NCBI GenBank assembly: GCA_023416995.1
Contig: JAEZGI010000001.1
Location: forward strand, 8,270-72,269
DNA length: 64,000 nucleotides
Source: Bacteroidota bacterium
GTDB taxonomy: Bacteria > Bacteroidota > Bacteroidia > Chitinophagales > Chitinophagaceae
Direction of reading: 5' to 3'
Shown here: positions 16,155 through 23,726 of the stretch, piece after piece
Layout of the letters: each line of letters starts with the position of its first letter
Position numbering within the stretch: position 1 is the stretch's first letter
The notes under the pieces: model-generated
Database searches by the model: none
What the model was told of the DNA's origin: nothing
What the model saw: the letters and a program-made list of their open reading frames with translations, nothing else
Made by a program: the position numbers and the translations under genes

Positions 16155-17681
16155 TTAAATAAATCGCTCTACATATTTTCCGATAACCGGCAGGTTAACG
16201 AGTTCTTTTCTTTCGACCTTTAAAATCAGGAGCGTGAACAAACCAACAAACAACAAACTGGTTCCATAGTAAACATAGTAATAGTACCCCGCTTCGGCAT
16301 TTATGTTCCGTATAATCACCTCGTGGATGATATACATCAACGTGCAGATCACGAGATAGGTTATTAGTTTTTTGGTGGGATAAGGAATCTTATAATGCCG
16401 CTGACCCTGTTTGTAACTGATCACCATCATAAACGTATAACACACAAATGTGGCCCAGGCTGCACCAGTATAACGAAATTCGGGTACCAGTACAAAATTG
16501 AGCACGATAGTAATAACAGCTCCGGCAACAGTTACATAAGCACCTACCATGTTTTTATTGGTAAGTTTATACCATACAGAAAGATTATAATAGATACCAA
16601 GAAAGATGTTCGCCATCGCGAGTATAGGTACGATGTTCAGGCCCTCTGCATATTCAGGATGTTTAGATGCAATCAGGTATTTCCAGATATCCATAAAGAG
16701 TGAGATACCCAGGAACATAAAGCAACATGCAATCACAAAAAATTTCATTACACGTGCATAGGTTCGTTGTGCCCCTTCATTTTTTGACTGGCTGAAAAAG
16801 AATGGTTCCGCAGCCATCTTAAACATTTGTATGAAGATGGTTACCAGGATCGCCAACCGGTAATTCGCACCAAACACGCCGAGTTCAAACGTTTCAATCT
16901 CCGGGTCATCAGTAAGAATTTTTTGATAAAAAGCGCGGCTCAGCATTTCATTGATCATACCACCCATGCCCACTATCAGTAAAGGTGCAGCATATCGGAT
17001 GATGTCTTTCCACAACTTTGCATCGAACTCAAAGCGGAAGACGGCAAATTCTTTCCAAAGCAACAACATCTTAATGGCGCTTGCTATAACATTAGCGAGT
17101 ATAAAATAACCGATACCCACTGCTGGGTCAAAAAAGCTGCCCAGAAAGGAACTGTGATCTGCTTCGTAGGCTGGCTTTGCAACGTAATAAAAAAATATAA
17201 CAAGCGCTATATTGAGAATAATTCCAAAAAAGTTGATGAAGGCATATTTCTGCGGCCGTTCTTCTAACCGCAACTTTGCCATCGGTATCGCAATCAGCGT
17301 ATCAAAAAACAAGATCCATAACATCCAGGTTACAAACTCAGGATGTTTTTCCATCTCCATAAAACCAACAACCGTGTCTTTAAACAAAAACAGGAAAGCA
17401 GTGAACAATACTGTTGACGAGATGATGGAAACGTTCAGCGTGTTATACAGTTTACGCCTGTCATGGCTTTGCGCAAATCTGAAATAACTTGTCTCTAGTC
17501 CATAAGTAAACAGGATGGTCAGAAAGGGGATAACAGCATAAACCTGCGTGAAGTAAGAAGAAGCACTGGGATCATACAACCGGAATCCCAGCAAACTCAT
17601 TCCAAAGTTCAGAAACCTTCCAACTATGTTCGGAACGCCATACCATAAAGTTTGTCCCGCTAATTTTTTTATCCCGCTCAA
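16155..17681 (-). CDS. Lipid-linked oligosaccharide flippase (Wzx/MATE-like)
   Basis: 508 residues with about twelve to fourteen hydrophobic helices, a MurJ/Wzx-type member of the MVF superfamily. The start is TTG at 17681: the following SGIKKLAGQTLWYGVPNIVGR is the conserved N-terminus of this Bacteroidota group, and the next Met lies 27 residues further in. It should flip undecaprenyl-linked sugars for surface polysaccharide. No glycosyltransferases adjoin it, so the exact polysaccharide is unclear. It lies 51 bp after the MauG-like gene on the same strand. Confidence 0.85.
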   Translation of the reverse strand: MSGIKKLAGQTLWYGVPNIVGRFLNFGMSLLGFRLYDPSASSYFTQVYAVIPFLTILFTYGLETSYFRFAQSHDRRKLYNTLNVSIISSTVLFTAFLFLFKDTVVGFMEMEKHPEFVTWMLWILFFDTLIAIPMAKLRLEERPQKYAFINFFGIILNIALVIFFYYVAKPAYEADHSSFLGSFFDPAVGIGYFILANVIASAIKMLLLWKEFAVFRFEFDAKLWKDIIRYAAPLLIVGMGGMINEMLSRAFYQKILTDDPEIETFELGVFGANYRLAILVTIFIQMFKMAAEPFFFSQSKNEGAQRTYARVMKFFVIACCFMFLGISLFMDIWKYLIASKHPEYAEGLNIVPILAMANIFLGIYYNLSVWYKLTNKNMVGAYVTVAGAVITIVLNFVLVPEFRYTGAAWATFVCYTFMMVISYKQGQRHYKIPYPTKKLITYLVICTLMYIIHEVIIRNINAEAGYYYYVYYGTSLLFVGLFTLLILKVERKELVNLPVIGKYVERFI

Positions 17682-17732
17682 AAACTGGTTTTTATAAGTA
17701 AGGTTCCAAAATTAAGGAAAAGGATGCGGGAA

Positions 17733-18773
17733 CTAAGGTTGCGCAAATCTTTTATCGCTGATGAAGGTTGAATCTGTGAGCGTACCAAGAAACTGCACCA
17801 GGTAATAACGTTCGTTGAAACTAATAGGGATACCGTTCACCAGTGAGGGATCAAGCGAAGCGGATTGTTGTACGCCGCTGTTATAATGGTCAAGCATCTG
17901 GCCGATTGAACTGAATCTGCCGTCATGTCCGTACGGGTATGTAAGAAACACGTTTCTTAGACTGGGTACTTTAAATTTCAGAGAATCGGCAGGATTGCGG
18001 GTGATATTCATTCGGCCGAAGTCACGCAAACTTGTATTAAGTGGCAGGCCAGTGTTCCTGTAACTAAAATCTGTAAAAAGTGGTTCTGTATGACAGGATG
18101 CACATTTCACCTTGAAGATTTCATATCCCGCTTGTTCGTTTCCGGTAAAGGTTGCCTGGCCCTTTTTCACCTTATCATATTTTGAGTCAGCAGAAACCAT
18201 CATGGCCATAAACTGCGTGAGTGCAAGTAACATTTTTTGGCTGGTCACTTCATCTGATCCGAACGCTGACCTGAACAACCGCCGGTAATCCTGATCCTGC
18301 TCCAGCTTATTTACCACGGAAGCCACGTCTTCCGCCATTTCATTTGGTGCTGTTAAAGGGGCAAGTGCCTGCACCTCGAGATTGGCAATGCCTCCATCCC
18401 AATGAAGGCCCTTGTGCCATACGAGGTTGTATAAGCCCGGGGCATTGCGTGTTGTAAACTGATTGTTGAATCCATGACTGAGATCGTGGTCAAGCGTGGC
18501 AAAACCTGCGAACTGCTGATGACACGAAGCACAGGGGAAGTTTCCGTCCTTTGACAGGCGACCATCATAAAATAATTTCCGTCCAAGTTCAAAACCTTCC
18601 TGCGTCACGGGATTGCCTGCCATGTTATACACCGGATCAGGAAATCCATCAGGTATTTTAAAGTTTAACGGTGTTGTATAACCGCCGGCGTCAGCATCTT
18701 TTTTACACGAGTGTACCCCTACCGTCAGCAGCAGGACAAGTGATGAAATGATTATGGTACAACGTCTGTTCAA
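17733..18773 (-). CDS. Dihaem cytochrome c peroxidase/MauG family, MbnH-like lipoprotein
   Basis: 346 residues with a lipobox (HSC, Cys23) after a signal peptide. Two haem c sites are visible: CASCH at 81-85 and CASCH at 224-228, in a bacterial dihaem peroxidase layout (GRKLFYDGRLSKDG, then later KVPSLRNVFLTYPYGHDG). The gene overlaps the MbnP-like gene by 4 nt, using a TTG start inside its TGA stop. In methanotrophs the MauG-like MbnH oxidises a Trp of MbnP to kynurenine for copper binding. By analogy this enzyme should modify or oxidise its lipoprotein partner in the periplasm or outer membrane. Ordinary peroxidase activity is the alternative. Confidence 0.88.
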   Translation of the reverse strand: MNRRCTIIISSLVLLLTVGVHSCKKDADAGGYTTPLNFKIPDGFPDPVYNMAGNPVTQEGFELGRKLFYDGRLSKDGNFPCASCHQQFAGFATLDHDLSHGFNNQFTTRNAPGLYNLVWHKGLHWDGGIANLEVQALAPLTAPNEMAEDVASVVNKLEQDQDYRRLFRSAFGSDEVTSQKMLLALTQFMAMMVSADSKYDKVKKGQATFTGNEQAGYEIFKVKCASCHTEPLFTDFSYRNTGLPLNTSLRDFGRMNITRNPADSLKFKVPSLRNVFLTYPYGHDGRFSSIGQMLDHYNSGVQQSASLDPSLVNGIPISFNERYYLVQFLGTLTDSTFISDKRFAQP

Positions 18774-19570
18774 GGTTCATTTACAATATTTACAACGGTA
18801 AACATTTTCCGGTAATTTTCCGAAACCATCACTGCAAGCGGGCCGGGAGTCATAGACACCGGGTTTGAACCCAGGCGGATGTCATTCGGATCGTGAAACC
18901 AGGCGTTCACATTTGCAGTAATATCGACCCGGGTTGACTTTCCGGCCTTCAAATCAATTGCACCTTGTAATGAAAACGGTAATGATATTTGTTGAATTAC
19001 ATTCTCGCCGGTACGGAAACCACCGATATGATATTCAAAAGAATTATTGGGTGTGCCGGCCACCGGCGAGTTGCCTTCCAGCTTCGCCATTATATAACCT
19101 GTGTTCCAGGTCCAGAACATCCCTTTTGCGGGATCAAGCGCATCTGTCTGTGCACCACTTACATTTCGGGCACTATCTACCCCTAATATAAACGCAAGGC
19201 GATTGTAGTTGTCCGGCGCCACACCAGCCTCTATCATCATTGTACTGCTGTTCGCAAAATCAATGAGGTAGTATTTGTCTTTCGGAAGCTCAAAAACCGC
19301 TCCTTCTCCATCATTGATCAACTGAATTGCGTGAATATAAAATTTGAAAGCACTGACGGTGTACGGTTCATTGAAAACGTTATGATACTCTTTACCAGCT
19401 ACCAGCTCGTCATTATCAACTACAGCTTTGAAGTTGATCGTTAACTGATGTTTTGCCTCGTCACCCGCACTACCATTCAGCGATTTCTGACACCCTGATA
19501 GCGCACACAACACTACGGACAGGATCCACAGATTTTTCAGCGCTCTGATTCCATATAAAGAAAACCTCAT
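18770..19570 (-). CDS. MbnP-like copper-binding lipoprotein
   Basis: 266 residues with a lipobox (LSGC, Cys27). The mature part matches the MbnP family: FKFYIHAIQLIN, YYLIDFANSS, NRLAFILGVDSARN and FWTWNTGYIMAKLEGNSP, the last with the conserved tryptophans of the region oxidised in MbnP. The family binds copper with the help of a partner dihaem enzyme, encoded here by the overlapping next gene. It lies 12 bp after arfB, and is thus co-transcribed with it. Copper or other metal binding is inferred from family. Confidence 0.85.
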   Translation of the reverse strand: MRFSLYGIRALKNLWILSVVLCALSGCQKSLNGSAGDEAKHQLTINFKAVVDNDELVAGKEYHNVFNEPYTVSAFKFYIHAIQLINDGEGAVFELPKDKYYLIDFANSSTMMIEAGVAPDNYNRLAFILGVDSARNVSGAQTDALDPAKGMFWTWNTGYIMAKLEGNSPVAGTPNNSFEYHIGGFRTGENVIQQISLPFSLQGAIDLKAGKSTRVDITANVNAWFHDPNDIRLGSNPVSMTPGPLAVMVSENYRKMFTVVNIVNEP

Positions 19571-19582
19571 AGCGTATCTTTT

Positions 19583-19990
19583 TTAATCCGGGTTATACCG
19601 GATCTTCTGACGATTTTGTTTGTGTGCAGCATCGATTTTTTTTGAATCCAGCCTTTTGGCCTTGGCTGCTTTCGAAGGTTTGGTAGCCTTGCGTGGCTTT
19701 ACCTTTTTAAGCGCCTCCCCGATCAGTTGTTCCATTTTCCTGACCACTTCTTCCTTATTGGCCAGCTGTGAGCGATGAACCTGGCTTTTTATCTGAAGTA
19801 ATCCTTCTGAGTTGATTTTATTGGCCAGCTTGCGTGTCAATATCATTTTCTGTTCATCGGTCAATACTTCGGACTTGCCGATATCCAGCGCCCCGGTTAC
19901 CATGGTTTCAACCTTGTTCACATTCTGACCGCCTTTGCCACCGCTTCGCGCGGTTGTGAAGCGGATCTCTTTCGAAATATCTACCTTCAT
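19583..19990 (-). CDS. arfB: Ribosome-rescue peptidyl-tRNA hydrolase ArfB (YaeJ)
   Basis: 135 residues, a small release-factor-like protein. The GGQ motif lies in RSGGKGGQNVNKVET (residues of about 16-30), where the Gln drives hydrolysis of peptidyl-tRNA. The tail is strongly basic (KPRKATKPSKAAKAKRLDSKK) and in this family enters the empty mRNA channel of stalled ribosomes. It lacks the codon-recognition domain of RF1/RF2. It is divergent from dtd, with a 59-bp shared region, and is followed by the mbnP-like gene after 12 bp. Confidence 0.93.
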   Translation of the reverse strand: MKVDISKEIRFTTARSGGKGGQNVNKVETMVTGALDIGKSEVLTDEQKMILTRKLANKINSEGLLQIKSQVHRSQLANKEEVVRKMEQLIGEALKKVKPRKATKPSKAAKAKRLDSKKIDAAHKQNRQKIRYNPD

Positions 19991-20049
19991 AGTTTAAAGA
20001 TATTAAATAAGGCCAAGGCTAATAACCGGCTTCTGGCGAAAATAGGATC

Positions 20050-20502
20050 ATGCGGGTAGTTATTCAGCGCGTCAGTCGTGCAAGCGTTACTATAAACAAT
20101 ATTATACGTTCCTCTATCGGAAAAGGTTTGCTGGTTTTAGTGGGAATCGAGGATGCAGATGGGGCAGAAGACGTTGCCTGGTTAAGTGGCAAGATCGTGA
20201 ACCTGCGGATTTTTGATGATGAAAACGGGGTAATGAATCATTCGGTTCGGGAAGCAGGCGGCGACATTTTACTTGTGAGCCAGTTTACTTTACATGCTGC
20301 AGTGAAAAAAGGTAACCGTCCGTCTTATATCCGCGCATCCAAACCGCCGGTTGCCATACCACTTTACGAGTCGCTCATCAGGGCTTTAGAAAATGAACTG
20401 GGAAAACCAATCGGGACAGGCGAGTTTGGTGCAGATATGAAGGTGGAATTGTTAAACGATGGTCCGGTTACCATCTGGATTGATTCAAAAAACAAAGAAT
20501 AA
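20050..20502 (+). CDS. dtd: D-aminoacyl-tRNA deacylase
   Basis: 150 residues matching DTD over its full length. The motifs SQFTLHA (substrate pocket, SQxTL) and the C-terminal NDGPVTIWIDS (GP-cisPro motif) are present, as is GNRPSYIRASKP. It releases D-amino acids from tRNA and glycine from tRNA-Ala in the cytoplasm. The stop codon overlaps the start of the MazG-like gene by 1 nt, so the two are translationally coupled. Confidence 0.96.
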   Translation: MRVVIQRVSRASVTINNIIRSSIGKGLLVLVGIEDADGAEDVAWLSGKIVNLRIFDDENGVMNHSVREAGGDILLVSQFTLHAAVKKGNRPSYIRASKPPVAIPLYESLIRALENELGKPIGTGEFGADMKVELLNDGPVTIWIDSKNKE

Positions 20503-20894
20503 TGGAAGAACAAGCTCCTGACATAACCTTGAGACAGGCCCAGGCTTCCGTGGATCATTGGATCCGGACCGTGGGTGTGCGTTACTTCAATGAACTTACC
20601 AACCTGGGAATACTTATGGAAGAAGTTGGGGAACTATCGCGCATAATGGTTCGGAAATATGGTGAACAATCATTTAAAGAATCAGATAACAAGCACAACC
20701 TTGCTGATGAAATGGCGGATGTGATGTGGGTTTTAATGTGTCTTGCAAATCAAACCGGGGTGGATCTGACAGATGCGTTGGCGAAAAACTTCTCCAAAAA
20801 AAATCTCAGGGACATAGAGCGGCACCGCGCAAACGAGAAACTTCAAAACAACAGGGAGAAATTGCGGGGGCGTCAAACCGACGACCAGGAATAA
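20502..20894 (+). CDS. MazG-like nucleotide pyrophosphohydrolase
   Basis: 130 residues of the all-alpha NTP pyrophosphatase superfamily. The Mg2+-binding motif EEVGELSR (EExxE) and the later LADEMADVMWVL (ExxD) are both present. It should hydrolyse (d)NTPs or modified nucleotides to the monophosphate. The tail is Lys/Arg/Glu-rich. The ATG overlaps the dtd stop by one base. Co-occurrence with dtd is common in Bacteroidota, but the nucleotide substrate is not known. Confidence 0.88.
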   Translation: MEEQAPDITLRQAQASVDHWIRTVGVRYFNELTNLGILMEEVGELSRIMVRKYGEQSFKESDNKHNLADEMADVMWVLMCLANQTGVDLTDALAKNFSKKNLRDIERHRANEKLQNNREKLRGRQTDDQE

Positions 20895-20977
20895 GCTTAT
20901 CAACCCAATCGTTCTGCGTTTAAGAATCGGTTTTACCGCTGTTTTTTTGCGTGCTACGGCTTATCTTTACCGCCATT

Positions 20978-22417
20978 ATGTCTACAGATTCTAACAAGTT
21001 CCAGGCAATTATATCGCATTGTAAAGAGTACGGATTTATATTTCAGTCCAGCGAAATCTATGATGGTCTCAGCGCCGTATACGATTATGGTCAGTGGGGC
21101 AGTGAGTTGAAGAAAAACATCAAGGATCATTGGTGGAAGAGCATGACCCAGATGCATCAGAACATTGTGGGTATCGATGCCGCCATTTTTATGCATCCTA
21201 CAACCTGGAAGGCAAGCGGTCACGTTGACAATTTCAGTGACCCGATGATTGATAATAAAGACAGCCAGAAAAGATACCGCGTTGACCACCTGATTGAAGC
21301 GGCTGCCGAAAAATTACAACAGGAAGGCAAGGAAGATGAGGCAACCGGGTTGCTGCGCCAAATGGATGCCCTCCTTGCAGCAGACGATTTTGCGGGTCTT
21401 AAAAATCTGATAGAAGAGAATAAGATAAAATGTGCGATCAGTGGTACCTCAAACTGGACCGATGTGCGCCAGTTCAACCTGATGTTTTCCACCGAGCTGG
21501 GTTCCGTTTCCGAAGAAGCAAGCGAAATATATCTACGGCCAGAAACTGCGCAGGGCATATTTGTGAACTTCCTCAATGTGCAGAAAACCGGTCGCATGAA
21601 AATTCCTTTTGGTATCGCGCAGATTGGTAAAGCTTTCCGCAATGAAATTGTGGCAAGACAATTCATTTTCCGCATGCGCGAATTTGAACAAATGGAGATG
21701 CAGTTTTTTGTGAGACCCGGTACTGAAGATCAGTGGTATGAATACTGGAAAACTCAGCGGATGCAATGGCATACCGACCTGGGTATTTCGGCGGACAAGT
21801 ATCGTTTTCATGATCATGTTAAGCTGGCGCATTATGCAAAAGCTGCCTGTGATATAGAGTATGAGTTCCCATTTGGTTTCAAGGAAGTAGAAGGTATTCA
21901 CTCGCGGGGTGATTTCGATCTTAAAAATCACCAGGAATATTCGAAAAAGAAGATGCAGTATTTTGATACGGAGATCAACCAGAATTACATTCCGTATGTG
22001 ATAGAAACCTCTATCGGTCTTGATCGTACAGTGCTGTTGGTAATGAGCGAAGCTTACCGGGAAGAAGATCTGAGCACACCCGAGAAATCGGACAGCCGCG
22101 TTGTATTGCGGTTCCCTCCTAAACTGGCACCTATCAAACTCGCTATACTCCCTCTCACCAAAAAAGACGGGCTACCCGAAATTGCTCAGTCTATACTCGA
22201 AAAATGCAAGCCGCATTTCCGGTGCTTTTACGAGGAAAAAGATACGATCGGTAAAAGATATCGCCGTATGGATGCCCTCGGAACACCATTCTGCATCACC
22301 ATCGATCACCAGACAAAAGAAGATGGCACGGTTACCATCCGGTACCGCGATTCTATGAAGCAGGAACGAATCCAGGCAAATATGGTAGCGGAGATCATCC
22401 GGAACCAGATCGGTTAA
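20978..22417 (+). CDS. glyS: Glycyl-tRNA synthetase, alpha2 (eukaryote-like) type
   Basis: 479 residues from the ATG at 20978 (MSTDSNKFQ), the expected N-terminus. It is a single-chain class II enzyme: LRPETAQGIFVNF, FRNEIVARQFIFRMREFEQMEM (motif 2) and ETSIGLDRTVL (motif 3) are clear, with an anticodon-binding domain at the end. It charges tRNA-Gly. It is the alpha2 form shared by Bacteroidota, eukaryotes and archaea, not the alpha2beta2 enzyme of proteobacteria. A -7-like box (TATCTTTA, 20962-20969) lies 8 nt before the ATG. Confidence 0.95.
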   Translation: MSTDSNKFQAIISHCKEYGFIFQSSEIYDGLSAVYDYGQWGSELKKNIKDHWWKSMTQMHQNIVGIDAAIFMHPTTWKASGHVDNFSDPMIDNKDSQKRYRVDHLIEAAAEKLQQEGKEDEATGLLRQMDALLAADDFAGLKNLIEENKIKCAISGTSNWTDVRQFNLMFSTELGSVSEEASEIYLRPETAQGIFVNFLNVQKTGRMKIPFGIAQIGKAFRNEIVARQFIFRMREFEQMEMQFFVRPGTEDQWYEYWKTQRMQWHTDLGISADKYRFHDHVKLAHYAKAACDIEYEFPFGFKEVEGIHSRGDFDLKNHQEYSKKKMQYFDTEINQNYIPYVIETSIGLDRTVLLVMSEAYREEDLSTPEKSDSRVVLRFPPKLAPIKLAILPLTKKDGLPEIAQSILEKCKPHFRCFYEEKDTIGKRYRRMDALGTPFCITIDHQTKEDGTVTIRYRDSMKQERIQANMVAEIIRNQIG

Positions 22418-22527
22418 AGGTTTGACGGCCCGTGAATTGCAGAACTAAGCATTAATTACTAGCTTTATATAATTATTAACGCTCAAACCGAGTCCCACCT
22501 AACCCCTGGGACCCTCAAACGAGATAT

Positions 22528-22854
22528 ATGCTTGCGATTCAGACGACTATAAACGTTTTATGGCTTGGAGGAATGTTAGTGTTCGCAGCGTCCGCCGGTT
22601 TCCTTCTAAGGAGTCAGCAGATCCGTTCCCTCAAAAGAAAGGTAATTGAACTTGAAAATGAAATGCTGTCGAACCACGCGGAAATCCTTGATCTTCAACG
22701 CGAAAACGCGGGATTGGAGCAAAAGATGAAGCAATTGCATAGTCCTGTCATCAACATGAAAACCGTACGGGAAGAAAAGCCGGCAGATATAGTGGAGCAG
22801 GCAGCCAAAAAAGTTTCGGGGGATAAGGGTTCTATTAAAAAGTCTGGCTCCTAA
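22528..22854 (+). CDS. Small membrane-anchored coiled-coil protein
   Basis: 108 residues. One hydrophobic helix at about 8-27 (INVLWLGGMLVFAASAGFLL) is followed by a basic stop-transfer (RSQQIRSLKRK) and a heptad-rich coiled coil to about residue 70 (KVIELENEMLSNHAEILDLQ and on). The tail is Lys-rich and likely disordered. I do not recognise a named family. It ends by overlapping the stop of the convergent FNR-like gene by 4 bp. A role in the cell envelope is only a guess. Confidence 0.65.
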   Translation: MLAIQTTINVLWLGGMLVFAASAGFLLRSQQIRSLKRKVIELENEMLSNHAEILDLQRENAGLEQKMKQLHSPVINMKTVREEKPADIVEQAAKKVSGDKGSIKKSGS

Positions 22855-23588
22855 CCATACAGCTCCTGGTGGATACATTTCCGGTCGTACCCAAGGGCCG
22901 TAATTCTTTGTTTTGCCTCATCGATCATATTTTTCCATCCACATAAATAAAAAGATGCCGGGGCCATATTGTTCTTCCGGCAGATTTCTTCATAAACCTG
23001 GTGCACATATCCCAGGCGTACCAGGTGGTCATAGTTGCCAGCTTCTTCCCTTGAATAGGTGGGCAAATATTGAAGTCCTGGCATCTGACGTGCGAGTTCT
23101 TTTAGTTCCCGTCCATACAAAGCGTCCCCAAATTTGCGGCAGCCGAAAATCATGTAGATCGTTTTGTGTGGAATATTATGGTTAAGAATATGGTGCGTCA
23201 TCGATCGGAACGGTGCGATCCCCGTACCCGTGCAAATAAAAAACAGATCGCTTTGGATTGGCTCAGGCAACACAAATACGCCTTGCGGGCCACGTAAAAC
23301 CAGTTCGGATCCCTCCCGGATCTCATTAAATAAATACGGTGTTCCGAGACCGTCGGCCACGAGTACGATCACCAGCTCAAACACATTGGTGCCATCCGGC
23401 CAGGAAGCTATAGAATAACTGCGCCACCTCTTATTAGGTTTCTCGTGGATCGGCAGATCAAGGGTAACAAACTGACCCGGTTTAAAATCAAATGATTCCA
23501 GTTCCGGTATTTGGATCCAGAACCGCCTGGTGCTGGGTGTTTCGTCGGTTATGCGGATAACTTTACCGGTGCGCCAGGGTTGTACCAT
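22851..23588 (-). CDS. FAD-dependent ferredoxin--NADP+ reductase-like oxidoreductase
   Basis: 245 residues from the ATG at 23588 (MVQPWRTGKV); extension to 23702 would run into the mfd promoter and start. FAD-binding motifs RWRSYSIAS and PGQFVTLDL, and the NAD(P)H motif FICTGTGIAPFRSM, are typical of the FNR superfamily. The C-terminal FYLCGWKNMIDEAK matches the CG(P/W) region that orients the nicotinamide. There is no [2Fe-2S] domain, so it is a stand-alone reductase for ferredoxin or flavodoxin. It is divergent from mfd. Confidence 0.88.
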   Translation of the reverse strand: MVQPWRTGKVIRITDETPSTRRFWIQIPELESFDFKPGQFVTLDLPIHEKPNKRWRSYSIASWPDGTNVFELVIVLVADGLGTPYLFNEIREGSELVLRGPQGVFVLPEPIQSDLFFICTGTGIAPFRSMTHHILNHNIPHKTIYMIFGCRKFGDALYGRELKELARQMPGLQYLPTYSREEAGNYDHLVRLGYVHQVYEEICRKNNMAPASFYLCGWKNMIDEAKQRITALGYDRKCIHQELYG

Positions 23589-23726
23589 AAGCAAGCTTTT
23601 ACTAAATGTACTAAAATGCTTTGTAACGAGACCGGTCCTCCATGGCGCGGTCTTGGATAATTTAACAGGTTGATGGTAGTGTTGATCCTTTGTATTGATC
23701 ACTTATCAGTAACTTCGCGGCGCAAT

